Shown here in pieces: positions 27,701-42,014 of a DNA stretch of 64,000 nt. The translations under genes were made by a program, and so were the position numbers. The stretch lies in assembly GCA_005281725.1 (NCBI GenBank), contig SSBO01000003.1, forward strand, positions 2,531,824-2,595,823, written 5' to 3'. Every line of letters begins with the position of its first letter. Within the stretch, counting starts at the first letter, position 1. The notes below the pieces were generated by a model. The model was not told where the DNA came from. It did not search any database and saw nothing but the letters and a program-made list of their open reading frames with translations. This DNA is from Wuchereria bancrofti. Its lineage: Eukaryota > Nematoda > Chromadorea > Rhabditida > Onchocercidae.

Positions 27701-30700
27701 ATGTAGAAAATCTAATATTGTTTCAAAGAAATATTCTTTAAATGTTCCATCAAAATTTCTCGACGAGAAGCATTCGGCTATCTATCTGGCCAATTTAATT
27801 TAAGTTTCTTTATTACAGAGAAATTTATCTTTAGGTATTTTATTGAACCTTTTTTATCTCATTCCTAAAAAAAAAACAAATAGGATACAATCATTACCTC
27901 TCTTCTCCCCATACCAAAGTAGCATTATACAGAGAATTTACAAAACTATATCAAATTAACTATTCCCAACTAAGCAAATACTTCTGTTAGCGATAGTTGC
28001 CCATGAGAGCAGGTATATTTAATTCCGACTAAAAAAAATTTTTTTTGACCTAAAGAATATGAAAATGATATTTTGATTCGATTTAACCATCTTGAATATT
28101 ATCAAAATGTTTCTGAACTACCAAATAGAAAATAATTTCGCCAACTGAAAAACAAACTGGACTGACAGCTGATAAAAAGAAAACATTCTTAGCAATAAAA
28201 TAATGTCATTCAGACAACATTCAAGCTTTAAAGTAAAACGATGACTTACTGGCTGGTGTAACGAACCGCAGTCGTGAATCATTTTCATCAAATCGTAGTG
28301 TTCGTCCAGTTATACGAGCATAGAATTCGTAACTTTCTTGTGGAAATAGATTTGTACAACCAAAATTTTCAATAATTCTTGAGATAATCTCGGAAGCAAT
28401 TTTGAATCGTACCACATCTTCTATCTTTGCCTTAAAAAAGAAAAAAAAACGAGCAAATGATGACAGAAAATGATAAAAACTGGATAAAGAAACTGATAAC
28501 ATAGTCTACCTTTCAAGAATTCCACTTTGCAATGATAGTAGAGTACTTCGTCCCTAGTATTATGAAAGAAAAAAAATTCTAACGATTAATTACTCCAAAG
28601 AATAATGTAATATAAGGTTTGAAATTTAACGCAATCAATACGATAGCAGAACATATAAAACTATACTACGGCTTTTATTGAATCAATTGACGTAAAATTC
28701 AACGACATAAAATAAAAAGCATACGAACCCGCTGCCCGTCATGAATGCATGAATGGAAAAGTGAAGGCGCTACGGAAATTCCAAGAGCTTCCGTTGTCAT
28801 TCTTGAGCCAAATGAATCGGCTGATTCTGAGATCATATAAAAAGTGCCAAAAAGTAGTACAAGTAAGTGCTGTGATGGAATCGGTAAACTGCTTAATACT
28901 CTGAAATTGCAATTCACTTAATTTTTCCCACTTTAATAACTGAATTTCAATAAAGTCAAAAGGGACATCATACTCTCACAAAGAACAGAAAAGTTAAATA
29001 TTAGTAATGGAAAAATATGTGCTTTATAAGCAATATGGTTTGATTTTGTAGCAATCTTTTTCTGGTAAGTAAAAAAATTGAATTTTTTTTTACAGTTAGG
29101 GAAAGTGATAGAGAATCTGTATCAAAGAAATTATTCAATATTAAAACTTACCGACAAAATGATTGTCTCTGCAATTCAAGATCTGATGATATGTTATACA
29201 AATCAAAAAGTTTCTGTTCATTTCCGACACCAAATATGCCACCAGGTAATTTCGATAAAAACTTCTAAAATGAAAAAATTAAGAATTACGGAAAGGAGAA
29301 AAAAAACTAGTCAAGCAATTTAATCGCCATATTTTGTGTATTGCTCTTAGAATTAAATTGCATCTTAAATATAGCTTATATCTGAATCCAGATCCATATT
29401 TGAATCGTACGACTTTTAAATGAATTTATTAGGTTAAAAATTCCAGTCCAAAAGAATTAGAAAGATATTGCGAAGTAAAGAACAAAGAAATCTATACTTA
29501 AGGACATTAGAGCTACCAATTTAAGGACAACTGTAATGATCTAATGAATACTGGCAAACTACAAACACTAGCATCAAGCAACAACATGCGAGCCAATTGA
29601 AACGATGAATCTTTTATTAACAGTTCATAAAAAAATGTACACATCACCTTGATAACAGATGCGGCAGTATAAACACTGAAATTCGCAATATTTACAAGTC
29701 TTCCGTGTTGCATGATATGTGAAAGCTTTCGTACTTGAGCTTGATTACCCGGTGCACGCCAGATATCCTTTTTAGCAGGACCATCTTTATGCACTTTTAA
29801 CAGCAATACCTGAAAAATAAGTTAGCTGAAAAGTTTTTTGTTTACTCACTGAATGATAGTTGACTTACAAGGCAATTTTTTGTTCTTTGTATCAACAAAA
29901 GCCTCTTCTGAACGATGAAGTATAAAAAAGAAGCCTAAAACTTCGCACAGTGAAAAATAAACTGAGAGAATACAAAGAAGCCCAGCAATTTCTTTTCATT
30001 TTCTTTTCTCTTCATGTCAGAATATATTATTTTTTTGCCAAACAGTAGTCAGCTTATTGATCGAACTTCTTATATTCAAATGCAAGAAGAACATTCAGTA
30101 AATAATAAAGAAGTATTTAAAAGAAGTCTATCCAATTAATAAAAACAAATTAAATTCAAGCTCACTGAATATATCCTGAAACACACAACGTAAAAATAAA
30201 AATATTACTTACTAATAAAGTAGCGGGTATATCGTGAGCAAAGGCTTCCTCAATTGGGACTCCAAATTTGACCCTGCAATAATTCGAAGACACTGAAGCA
30301 ATGAAACCTCCTCCGTGCAAAAATATCGTAAATTAGGAAAATAACTGAGTAATTTTCGGATTTATAAAAACAAGTACAAAATAATGATGATGAGCAAATG
30401 ATATTAATTATTTCAAACATAAGCTATTGGTTATCAAAAATCTAAGCAATTCTTTTCGAACCTTTAGTACCCCTGAAATATGAATAAAATAACCTTTTAA
30501 TCATTTCAACCATGAATATTATAGATGAAAAATAGTAACAATTTAAAACTTTTGGTCGTTTAAAATTTAATTTCCATTTCATCTTTTTTTTTCATAGAAA
30601 AAGTAGAAGAAAACTGGAATGAAATCAAACTGTGACTCCTCGGAGTGAATAGTATGGTCGTCCTTATTCTTTTGAATAATGAAAAGAATGGCTCAGTTTA

Positions 30701-31109
30701 AGAAACGAAGTTAAAACGCTCATACCAAGCCCAGTGCACCAATTCTTCCTTATCATGATTACTCTGGGGACAACTGGTAAATAAGTCAAAATTCTTTTGA
30801 TAGCTCATCAACTTGCATTGACAATGCATTGACAACTTTCTAGTAAATTACTCAAAGTAAAATCACTATGTATTTATATAATTAACTGTTGATAAATTGT
30901 AGTAAGATAAACAGAACTAACTTTTCGATCCGTCCCCGATACCTATGTTGTGGATCGTCACTATTGCCACAAATGACCATCGTGTAACCTAATGTGGCCA
31001 CAGTCATACCGCTCTCCTCCGCTTCTTCGCGGTATGTTATTATTATCACTTCTTCCGTTTCCTCCACTTGTATTCCGATATTTCGATACGATCTCTTCAC
31101 TGCTCGCAA
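21741..31109 (-). CDS. RhoGAP-domain protein, ARHGAP20/TAGAP-like
   Basis: Predicted GTPase-activating protein for Rho-family GTPases. Minus-strand exons: about 31109-30922, 30273-30213, 29809-29648, 29264-29152, 28900-28729, 28430-28250, 27211-26671, a probable 41-nt exon 24220-24180, 23766-23600, 23217-23072, 22878-22683, 22526-22347, 22004-21741 (TAA). The GAP domain runs from VKFGVPIEEAFAHDIPATLL through HKDGPAKKDIWRAPGNQAQV (the WR is the expected arginine finger), FSVYTAASVIKKFLSKLPGG and SRMTTEALGISVAPSLFH. This order fits ARHGAP20/TAGAP-type GAPs; the usual Gly before the finger motif is Asp. The remaining ~480 residues are Ser/Gln/Arg-rich with no domain I recognise. The 41-nt exon is required by phase: without it the frame breaks. 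With it the visible coding length is 2412 bp, about 803 aa. The true start is uncertain: the first exon opens after a stop with no early in-frame ATG, so an upstream exon is likely. Confidence 0.82.
23767..26670 (-). other. Large RhoGAP intron region containing a probable 41-nt exon
   Basis: A 2.9-kb interval between two well-supported exons whose phases do not match. The candidate 24220-24180 has acceptor CTTGCTCAG and donor AAGTATC, has length 2 mod 3, and reads NVISMWHGCWAFP. A pair of related 35-36 bp sequences also lies here (25241-25276, 26272-26306). Confidence 0.5.
25241..26306. repeat. Pair of 35-36 bp direct repeats about 1 kb apart
   Basis: 25241-25276 and 26272-26306 share AAGGGAAGGA, then TGATATTTCGCT, then TTACCAACCG, with about four differences. 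The surrounding sequence is not alike. Confidence 0.8.
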
Positions 31110-31804
31110 CAGTTACTACTTCTGCCTTTCCACACTTTTAACAGTAAGAGAGCTAGTGTACTTATAACGAAGTGTTTGCTTTAATATAATATCCTTCTCT
31201 TTAATTCAGTATTAACTAAATCAGTTAACGGAAACAGTAAAACAGTCGTCGGTGTGAAATCCGTTGACAATATCCAAATCAACGAATGATACGACAACCA
31301 TTCAATACAAAATAAAAACAGACAATGACCAATTAAATGCTTTTTTCGAGTAATAAGTTACCGCTAACCTCGCTTGTTCGAAATACCTGAAAATTGATTG
31401 GTTAAATTTAAATTTCAATGTAAATGAAACGGAATGACAGTGCAACAGACAACATAAATAATGGAGATAAATTCTCCACTGAATAAAACAGCGATGAATA
31501 AAACGACAAAATCCTTGATTTATTATTAACATGTTTAAAGACAAACTGCTAAATGCTTTCACAGATAAAAAAGACCAAACAATTTCAATACTTAATATGG
31601 CACTGAATGCAGAAAAAATATGAAAATTACTGACAAATGAAAATTATGCAAATTCTTGTTAAATACATATAATATTAATGTGTAACATCTGTGTATTTTA
31701 TTCTTATTTTAATGTTCAACTGATGATGATAATCGATTTAATATACAAATACTTCGATTTAATTTAATCAACCCTGTCAATGTGTGCTTACTTTCGTGAA
31801 TTAT

Positions 31805-31825
31805 GGAGAGAGAGAGAGAGAGAGG
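31805..31825. repeat. (GA)n microsatellite
   Basis: Uninterrupted GA run. Confidence 0.9.
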
Positions 31826-31959
31826 AAAAGGGAACGAGGAATATTTACGTGAAAGTGTCTATCATTTTAAAAATATTCATCCATTACTAATGAATAACAT
31901 ATTACAAAGTTACATTAGGAAAATTAAAAAAAATCCCATTCCCTCCCAACTATTTGCCA

Positions 31960-32060
31960 ACACCTAGCATATTCCCACCGTACGTCGTACGTGAATTTTA
32001 ACAGGCAAATTGTTCGGATTCGACGGGTACAGACGACGGTTAAACAATCACGACATCATT
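31960..32060. promoter_or_regulatory. Candidate promoter or 5' UTR of the RhoGAP gene
   Basis: A patch clearly richer in GC than its surroundings, about 0.9 kb upstream of the first recognised RhoGAP exon. It includes the tandem CGTACGTCGTACGT. Position and composition suggest a promoter or leader exon; there is no direct evidence. Confidence 0.25.
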
Positions 32061-32845
32061 TTATTGTGGTAACAAGTGAGGGTAGTATTACTAATGTTGA
32101 TTGGTTTGTTTATTGCGTGCGCTCCCAAAAAGGTATTTGATTTTATCACCGTAAGTCTTCTTCTCACGTCATTCACGTTAACTATACGATTACTATACTG
32201 ATTAAGGATATATTAAATGATAATGATAAAGCAAGGGATTAGACTGTTCTCGATATCGTAAAAAAGAAGTGTTAAAATAACGATCAAAGACAAAACCAAA
32301 AAATAATTAACAAAACAGACACAGACAGACAGTATAAAAAAAAAAGGAGTCAAGTAAGAAGTGCAAACAAGTATATTAGCCTCAATTGATAAATTGATGA
32401 TAATGTTTATATGATAAAATACTATCTCTAAATTTATGAGTAAGTCTATCAGATGCTCTTGTTTCATTCTTCCTTCTTCTCTTCATCAATTAGATCTTCT
32501 CATCAATTAGACTTAATTAATCTTGCTAATATTTAGCTAGTTCATAGAGTTTAACTGTGTCAAACGAAATGAAATTTGAAGTCATTCATGAATTGTGAAT
32601 ATCAAGGAGGAAAAAATATGAACAGCTTTTGACAGAATAGGCCTAGTAATGCTTCATAGTTATTCCCATATTTCTTTTCAAATAGGCTTGTTCAGCTTTT
32701 TTTCTCTTTTTGTTCTTTCATTCTCTTAGCATTAGTCCTTAAAAAAAGTCCTTAACAAAAGAAAAAGTGAACAATAGCATTAGAATTCATATTTGCAATA
32801 TAAATTATTTGATACAAATTATGAATGTGGATAGTACATTAATCA

Positions 32846-32873
32846 AAGAGAGAAGGAGAGAGAGAGAGAGAGA
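32846..32873. repeat. (GA)n microsatellite
   Basis: GA run with one AAGG interruption. Confidence 0.9.
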
Positions 32874-35800
32874 ATAGGTGCATTTTGTTGAGATCAGAGA
32901 TGTAAAGCACCTCAATTTTTATCGGACTTCTGAAATACGTAGTCTTTGGAATTTCTGATCATTACCGTAATACCTTCTCTCTAGGCTTTGTATTTCAGTA
33001 TTTTAGCTTTCTCTGTTAGCTAACACAGTGTGAAATACTGATTATAGGTAAAAGTGATACATGTAATGATGATAATGAAGATAATTGTTGGATAAGAAAG
33101 TAGTATAATTATAGAAAGAGTTATCAACAATAATAACGCATTGATAGCAATGATAAGGATAACGAAGAGGAAAGCGTTTGTCATCAGTAACTTATCATAA
33201 TTATCCCTCTACCCAGTAGTCATTCTCATTATCAAGGATGAAATGGAAAGAGTATGCATATTTCTTGTATGTTTTATCCAATATCATGTGTTATTTTATA
33301 AGCTGTAATTTGTCTGGAGTGTATTGGAAAAGCTTATTCACACAGAACCCATAATTTTGCATCATCAGAGCAAATTAAAGTTTCATGGATTTCTGAAGTT
33401 CTATTTCTCGAATTATTTGAATGAATGAAAAGGTTAAATGAATGAATTGGAAGGCGATTTGATAACAAACAACGTAAAAGGTATTAACATAATAACAAAG
33501 TAAATATCTATCTACTTACTTTTCTTTTTTTCCATGAAAAAGAAAATTCAATTCATTTTATTCTTCTCGATGATTAATAGTGCTACTACTAAATGATGAT
33601 GTGAAGACTTCTTTTACATTAAAAGATTTAAAAGTTATTAAAAAAAATTTGAAAGACTTCACTTGAAATAGGAGTTATTGCAAGATTATTATAAAATGGA
33701 GTGTGGAAAAACAAACTGGATAATTTGAGTTCAATTCATTTTTTTTTATACCGAGGATTATACTACCGTATATAACGAAAAAAGATTTGAAAATAAAAAC
33801 ACCAAAAATAATCATTCAGGCATTGTCATAAATAAATTAGTTAATTTATTTTTTCATATTACTCATTACTTTCATTTCATTCTAAACGATAAAATTTTCA
33901 TAGTTATAGGAATAAAAAATAATAATAATAATAACAATAATAAAAGTAATACTAAGTGACAATGATGTAAATAAATTCAATAGATATTTTCGAATTTCTT
34001 ACATCGGACGAATAATGCTTCTGAAAATAAAAGCACCAGAAATAATCATTCAGAGATGAATTATGCATGGATTGAAATTCGACTAAGTTTAGAGTCATGC
34101 TTTTAGGTGATGATTGATATGAAAGCAAGAATGCAAGATAATTACGATAACAAATGTCGTCGACGAATACGAAGCATGCATACATGATGATTAAATGTCA
34201 GAATTATGAAGTAATTAAATCATCAAATAAGTAAGTTAAATGAAAAGTAAAGAGAATTGATTGAATAATTATTATCATAATTATCATAATTATCATCAAT
34301 AACAACAACAACATGCATTAGAAATGTTTGCTACTATGAAATAAGAATAACTTAGTGAATAATTTTGTGTTACTGCAATTAGCTTATTTTGATAAAATGT
34401 ATATGTCATCGTATCAAACTATAACTTATCACAGTGGGATTTTTTTTTCTTTTTTAATTCCAAGAAATATGCATTATTGATAAGTCTAGAAAGTTTGATA
34501 TAAAAATAAAGAAATTTGGGTGGAAAATAACGACAATAAAATTCATGTAGAATTTATGATACCAGAATTGAAAATTACCTTATCAGCTAAAAGCGTTAAT
34601 TTGCAAGTTAAAATTTATATCAGATGTCTATTGGAAATTAAAATTTGTTAAGATCGAGCATACATTTCAGATATCACTGATAGCTCTGATCAATTTATGT
34701 GCAAGCAGTTCAACTATAACCTCCTCAGGAAATTTATTCCTGAAGGTTAGGCACATTAATCAAAATTTTCTCAAACAGCAGGACGTCTTGAAAAATTTTT
34801 TTGTAATGTCTTCAAATAAGAATCAATTATCTTGCAAGTAAGATAAGGTGAGATAAGATAAAGCAAACGGTCAATTAGAAAATACTGGTTAGATTTTATG
34901 TGAAAGATAAAATGATAAAAGTCAGAATGATAAAAGTTTTTAAAGTTAACTAGACCAAATTACTCATTAAATAGATAAGGAGTGATGAGTGATAAAGCTA
35001 ACAAAAGTTGCTGATATCACCAGCTAAACTATTTAATGCTAAAATGCGATTATGATGCGAATTAACTGCACTTGAAGATTTCTTTTAAAAAGTTTTTTTT
35101 TCAATCTACTGATGATATATTGAAAAAATTTTTGATAAGAACTATAAAGTCATGATAATCTTGTCGTTACTGATATATTGTGTCCAATAGAAAGACAATT
35201 TTAAACACTCTACGTTTTAAATAAAAAGTTGTTAACTAATTAAACAGAATAGTGCATTGGTGTAATCAGAATTTTATTTTAATCACACCTTTATTTTACG
35301 ATCCTTGAGTTTTGTCGTTCATGAAATTTAAATTTGTGAAAAGGATGAATTCACACAATACGATGTTTGAGTGTTTGAGGAATAAGTAAAATCTATGACG
35401 TTTAGAGATAAAAAAAAAAGACAAATTCTCTTCTTTAATCTGAAAACATTAGTAGGAACAAGAAAGTATGACGATAACCTTATAATTCTTGTCAAAATGA
35501 AATTTAAAATTCCAAATTTCCCATATAAATACAAAAACAAGAAAAAAAAAGTTTCTTTTTGTTTTTGCAAAAATGCATCAATAAATCTGTGAAAAATTAT
35601 TTTGAAGGAAGAAAAATGAAAACGTTGTTTCACACATTGATTGCATATATAACAAATGATATTCATTCTAAAAGTATCATCAAACGATAGAAAGTAATAG
35701 TAAAGTAAATGTCAGAGGTCAACCAAAAGTGTACTTATGACAGAAAATCAAATTATATATTTTTAAATGAGTATTTAACAAGAATTATATAAGTTTTGCA

Positions 35801-36389
35801 TCCTAAAAATCTTTTAATTTAAAATATATGCATATGGACTTTAGAAATACAATGATTTTGCAAGGGAAAATGGTAGCACAGAGGAAAGGAAAATTTTAGA
35901 TTGGCGGAAAAACAGGAAGGATTAAAATTCGGACAATGGCCACAATCATCAAATGATCAATTTATGATTTCTGCATTTTGCGTACAGAATATTGAAATGA
36001 AAAAAAAAAAATTAAATGACGAAAAGGGGAATTTTGACCATTCCAACAATGATGGATGAAATTTCCTTCGCATGATGAATTTAAATTTTAAAGACATCAC
36101 TCATTATAAAATCCATTCTTGTTTTTGTTGTCAGATAAAGAGAAGAAAGAGAGAAAGGGAGAAAGGAAGGGGAAAAGAAAGAAAGCGAGAAAGAAATTTC
36201 AATTGTTGATGAACTAAAATTGGAGTATTTCGGATTTCAACAGTGTCCCAATATTTCTCTATCATAAATTTAACCAGCTAGAATTAGAGGTCACTGAATT
36301 GATGATTGGTGACATTTCAGGGAAACTCACAAACAGTCGTCAAAATAGTAATGAAAATTAGAGAAAGAAAGAGATGAAGAAATGAAAGA

Positions 36390-36420
36390 AGAGGAGAAAG
36401 AGAGAGAGAGAGAGAGAGAA
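36390..36420. repeat. (GA)n microsatellite in a purine-rich tract
   Basis: Part of a strongly purine-rich stretch beginning near 36130. Confidence 0.9.
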
Positions 36421-36534
36421 AGGAGAAAGCGATTTATATGTCACTGCTAAATTTATATAAACTCACGAAAAACTGACCTCATTCCACACAAGAAAGAGGG
36501 GACATCGATAATGATGATAATTGTCACAACATCC

Positions 36535-36595
36535 ATGTGTGTGTGTATGTGTGTGTGTGTGTGTGTGTATGTGTGTGTGTGTACATACATATATA
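36535..36595. repeat. (TG)n microsatellite
   Basis: Long TG run with TATG interruptions, ending in ACATACATATATAT. Confidence 0.9.
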
Positions 36596-39280
36596 TTTAT
36601 GCAGAGTAATGAATCACTGATCTAGAAGGAAGATAATTCAAATCAAAATATATTCTTAATTAAATTCATATGTGATTTTAAAATATTCCGTAAAAGTATT
36701 TCATCTCATTTTTCCCGTTTAGTTCATAAACGATCTAAACTTTTTGGAAAAAATTTTGTACATTTTTAAGCTGACTAAAAGAAAAAAGAATATTTTTTAA
36801 AAGAAGCTGACTAAAAGAAAAAAAAGAAAAGAAAAAAGAACAAAAAATCAGTGGGAAGGAGCAACTTTTGAAATACTCAAAAAAATTTTTTGTACAGTCT
36901 ATAAATTTGGACATTTCATACTTGTCATTGTCATATATATATTCCTACAATCAATAAATAATTTCTATGCCATAACAAAGGGAATTTAAAATATTAACCC
37001 CAATTTGGTATTTCAAATCTAATTTAAATCAACAATAAATTTGAAATTCAGAAAAATGTGAAACATTAATGTAAGTGTAAGACAATTAATAAACTCGGTA
37101 AATGAATTTATGGAAATAACTGACTGCCTGAAAACGTTGGAAATAGATAAATGGATTTATGGAAATACCTGCGATGATATTGGAGTTGAAAGTTATGCTC
37201 ATTCTCGATGAAATTATATAAAGTGATTGCTCGAAATTGAAAATGTTCTATAAAATTATTTAATCTGTGGTTGAGAGGTTCTTATAATATTCCATTGAAA
37301 TGAATCTTTTCGTTCTTTCATTTTTTTTTTTATTTGTTTTTCCAGGTGGATTTTTTCTTTAAGAAATGCAAAACTATTCACAGATTATTTTTGAAAATAA
37401 AACAAAAAAAAAAAAATGCTTTTTCTTTTGCTTTTCTGATTTTATCAATGATAACGAACTATTCGCTTTTTTTTTTCATTGAATAAATGGAACAAATAAA
37501 TTAAGATCGAATAAATTTAATTGAATAGAATTAATCAAAGCAATTCATAGTGATGGATCGTTGACATTAATCGTACGAGAATTTTTAACTTTTCAATTTA
37601 TCTTACAATGACATTGTGACACTATCATATTAATAAACAGAAATATGTATAAGTAAAGCTTTCAAAAGAATTTTTTGAGTTTCTTTAAAAACTCAGAAAA
37701 TTGTAACCTTTAAGTAAATTTGTTTAATTAATGTACTGATGTAATTATCATTGATTTCTTTACGTTTATGATTTTATAGCCTGAATTTGCTGTAAGAATG
37801 CTTTTCAGTTTCATTTCAATTTTTTAAAATGCTCTACGACAGCACTGAAAACTCAACATTATTATTTCATTTTGATGATACATTCATTCATTGTTTATGT
37901 TTAAATACGTGTTTACTTTAACATTTATTTCATGAAGTTTTATTAAACATAGAAATATACTTTTAATTAAATTTTTGCAATATGAAAAGTTTTTCGAAAC
38001 TGTAGCGTTAATAACGTGTAAAGATGACGGAAACTCTATTAGTTGTATACATTATATGATTTGTAATAAAATGAAAATGTTAGCAATTTAATAATTATGA
38101 AATTTTACTCGCAACGAATAATTAAATTCGTTTTGAAGTTAATACAAACATTAAAATCATATGTACATTCATAATTCAATTTTCCTCTAAGCAAAATCTT
38201 TTTAATACTTGAACTTTTTGTTTGAGAAAAATTAGCTAACAATTTTCTTGCTGATTTGACAAATTTTTTTCAAATAAATTGAAAAAAGACGAGTCAGTTG
38301 AATTAATTAGGATGGCTAATGTTGGAAAAGAAAATTTAACAAATCCAATCAACATTGAGAAAAAAAATGATTAAAGGAATTTGGATGACAACTTATATTA
38401 TCATTCAATTCTAATTCTAAATCTGATTATTTCTTTCTTTTCTTTTTTTTTGAAATTGAAAAGAAGTTTGAAAATTAATAGATTTGTCGAAGTGTATGAA
38501 AATATCTTATAATAACTTTTAAGAGTTATAAGCAGGTGTTGTAAAAATTATGCAGATGAAATATTAGTTCACAAAGCACACGAGCTAGTAGTATCAGAAA
38601 AAAAAACTGTAGGTGAAAACCTAATGTTTAATTACCTAGTTCTAATGAAATTAAAATAGTTCTCAAATTATTATTATTAACCATGTCAAGTAAACAAGTA
38701 AATAAATAATGCAAATGACAAGTAGACAAATACAAATAATTGAATTCAAGAAATTGAAATTTGGTGCTATAAGAATTATTGGTCTCATTAAATTAGCTAA
38801 TATGTATGGAATAAATGTAAATGAATGAATAAATGCATAATAAAATGCCAGGCTAAAATAAAAGAAAATTTATTGATCTCAGACAAAATCGCTGATTTAT
38901 AAACAATTTAATTTTGAAATCATTATTGGCCATGCTTGTAAAAGATTAGAAAGAGAGCTTATTTGATAAAATTATTTGTGATTATACTATCAAAATAATG
39001 GTTCATGCTTATCATCAATTAAATTGCTAATGAAAAATTTTGATGAAATTTTTTTTAAGATAGTGAGTTTTTCCTTTTGTATTGAAATGATAATAGCTAT
39101 CTGTAATTATAATCATTGGTAACAATTGCAGATGCAATGCCGGATATTAATAATGCATCAGGATAATTTGTTAACGTTATCCGGTTCTTCATTCTTTAAT
39201 ATACGGTTCAGATTAGATATATGCGGAAATCCGGAAATTTTTCAACATTTATGTTATAATATAATTATGATTACAATATT

Positions 39281-39349
39281 AATTTAATTATTCTACTACT
39301 TTGAACTTATAATATAATTAATTATTCTACTACTTTGAACTTATAATAT
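39281..39349. repeat. Tandem duplication of about 34 bp
   Basis: The unit containing ATTCTACTACTTTGAACTTA and TAATAT occurs twice in direct succession. Confidence 0.85.
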
Positions 39350-39624
39350 TCATCAAATAATTATTTTAGCTAAGCAATAGCTTCTGACTTAAAAATTAGT
39401 ATTTCAGTTGTGGTTTGCAAAAATATGAAGCATATGTAAATTTGTTGCATTATTCAGTAGGATGAAAGAAGTTAGACCTGCCAATGTCTAGGCTTCCAAG
39501 ACCAGTTTCTTAACTAGGCCTTTCTTTTAGGCCATTCATCTTTCGTTTAAAATTTCTACTTTCATGGTGCTAATGTGCTTATTTTACGTCCTGAAGATGA
39601 AGATGAAAGATGCATCAACAAATA

Positions 39625-39632
39625 TGACGTCA
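39625..39632. promoter_or_regulatory. CRE-like palindrome TGACGTCA
   Basis: A perfect 8-bp palindrome matching the consensus of CREB/ATF bZIP factors, in a gene-poor region. One perfect 8-mer in this much sequence can occur by chance. Confidence 0.2.
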
Positions 39633-40954
39633 CTAATCACTCAGCGCAAATAGCGGAAAAGGGATGAAAAAGTTTGTAAGGCTCCTTTCTTAAAAAATTA
39701 AACATTGACTTTCATAAATTTCTTAAACTTTACGAATTTGTTCGAAAATTTCAAAACAAAAAAAAAAAGTATGTTGTAAAAAAGAAGCAAAATGAAAGCA
39801 AAATGGATTACATATAATGTGTAAAATATATGTATTTCAATTTGCAAACTTAAAAATCTACAATTAATATAAAATAATAGACAGTAAATTGAGAATTTTC
39901 CAAACATTTCAAATTTTATAATAAAATTTTCACTAAAATATATAATTTTACAATGAAAAAAAAAAAAATTTTTCTTTTTTTGAGGTAGTTTAAGTGTTTG
40001 TGAGAATAATTTTTGTTTCTGAAATTTAATAATTTTTTCATCATTTTTTTCAATTTTGTTAACGTTTTACAATGAAATTTCAATAATGAAAATGTAAAAT
40101 ATATTATGATGACATTAAGTGACAGAATGCTTTTTTCCTCATTTCATATGACAACATTTTTTAATGAAATAATATTGGAAAAGAACATTAATTTAGAAAT
40201 TTTGTTTTAAGGTCGGAAAAAAAATGTTAATTTAAAATGGAAGAGATTTTAGAAATTTAATCGACTGAAATAATAAGTTTCCAGTAAAATATATAATAAA
40301 CAACTAAAAAGCTTAGATGTTAATGTCCATTCGAAAGATCTGTTTCCTTTTTCAGAGATATGATCGATCGAAAGAAAAAAGAAGCGTATATAATTTCATT
40401 TAGCCATCCAAAACAACTCCAACCAAAACATTTCTCTATTTCCGTTTATTTAAAATTAGCAATTCTCTCGCCTAATGCACTCAGAAAAATAAGTTTTCTT
40501 TTTTTTTTTTTTTTAAAGGAAAAGAAAAATAAGCGTTAAAATGCATTTGGCTTTATAATTGCTTGTAATTAGCCAATGAAAAAATGATATATAGCAAAAT
40601 AATCAACTATGTACATAAATATATGTTTATGTGCAATGTTAATTTAATTATTATTATCATTATTGATGAATTTCAAATATCATACGATTCTCTTTAGCAA
40701 ACTTTTAGCTTTTGAAAATGTAGCAAATTTAAAGTTAGACTTATTTTAGAGTAAGTTTACCAAAATAAGAAGAAAATATACTTAAGTATCGAATATCGTG
40801 ATACTTCGAAACTTCAAATTATTACTAGAACTTTAAGTTTTCATTTCCACTTTGGAATTTTAAATTATTGTTATTATGTTTAAAATAACACTTTCGAACT
40901 GTAAATTGCCATTTATTATTTATTGCCATAATAAATAATAATAGTAGTATTAAT

Positions 40955-40955
<1 letters not shown>

Positions 40956-40990
<35 letters not shown>

Positions 40991-41158
40991 TTCTCGTATT
41001 TACATTAACGTCCAAACTTTTTATTTGTTTCATATGCATTTCACTGGAAATTTGCCATTTTTAAATTAGCATTTACTATCTACTTCTTCTTATTATTATT
41101 TATATTATTATTATTATTATTGTTATTATTATCATTATTATTATCACTATTATTACAA
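40956..41158. repeat. AAT and ATT trinucleotide microsatellites
   Basis: (AAT)n at 40956-40991 followed about 105 bp later by an ATT-rich stretch at 41095-41158. The two are complementary and could pair in a transcript. Confidence 0.85.
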
Positions 41159-42014
41159 TCTGCTATATTATTTATTATTATTTTATTAAATTGTATTAAA
41201 CTATTATTAAATTATTATTGCATGCAAAGAATAAATGAAAGCAGTGAAAGGATTTTTTTTAATTATGCAATATTATAATGCATATAAGTAAGATATTTTG
41301 AGCGTTTACGAGATAGCATTTAGTATGAAGAAAAGAAGCAAAAGAATGAAAAGAAGAAATTAATCATTTAAAAGTAAATTACTGCGTCGCTCTAACGTCA
41401 GTTCATCTTTTCTTGTTGTTTATGTAAACATGTCTATACATACTGTCGATGCTAACAAAAAAATTTGTACAAAATAAAAATTGCAGAAATCTTTCAGCAA
41501 AAAAAAAAAAAGAAGAAGAGAAAAAAAGAAATGAAATGTGATTATGCTAGAAAGTGTGATTACAAGCTGGCACAAAGGCGCATTAGTAAAAAGCTTATGG
41601 GAATAAAAATTAGACCAAATTAGACTTAGAAAGCTATTTAATGATTAAATGACAACTATTAATTTTAATGAATTCAGCAATTTTTACACCAATTCAAATA
41701 TGCCTCATTTTATATTTCCTTTTTGTTTCAAATTTAAACTTAAATAGCATTCATCAGGAAGTCAAATTTAAATTTAATAAAGTTTATTTGTAACAAATTA
41801 GATGAAAAAATTTTTCTATATGCTTTTTGTCTTAGGAGTGCAAAATCTTCTCTCATGTCATACAAATTTTCAAATCAGAAGTGAGCTAATTGCTTTAAGA
41901 AGATGATAGATGTTCTTACTAAACGGTCTTAATTATTCGAATTAATTAAAAAATTTATTGCCAGTCTCGTTATTAACAAATTTTTTCGTAATTTCGTTAA
42001 ATTTAAGAACTTAG

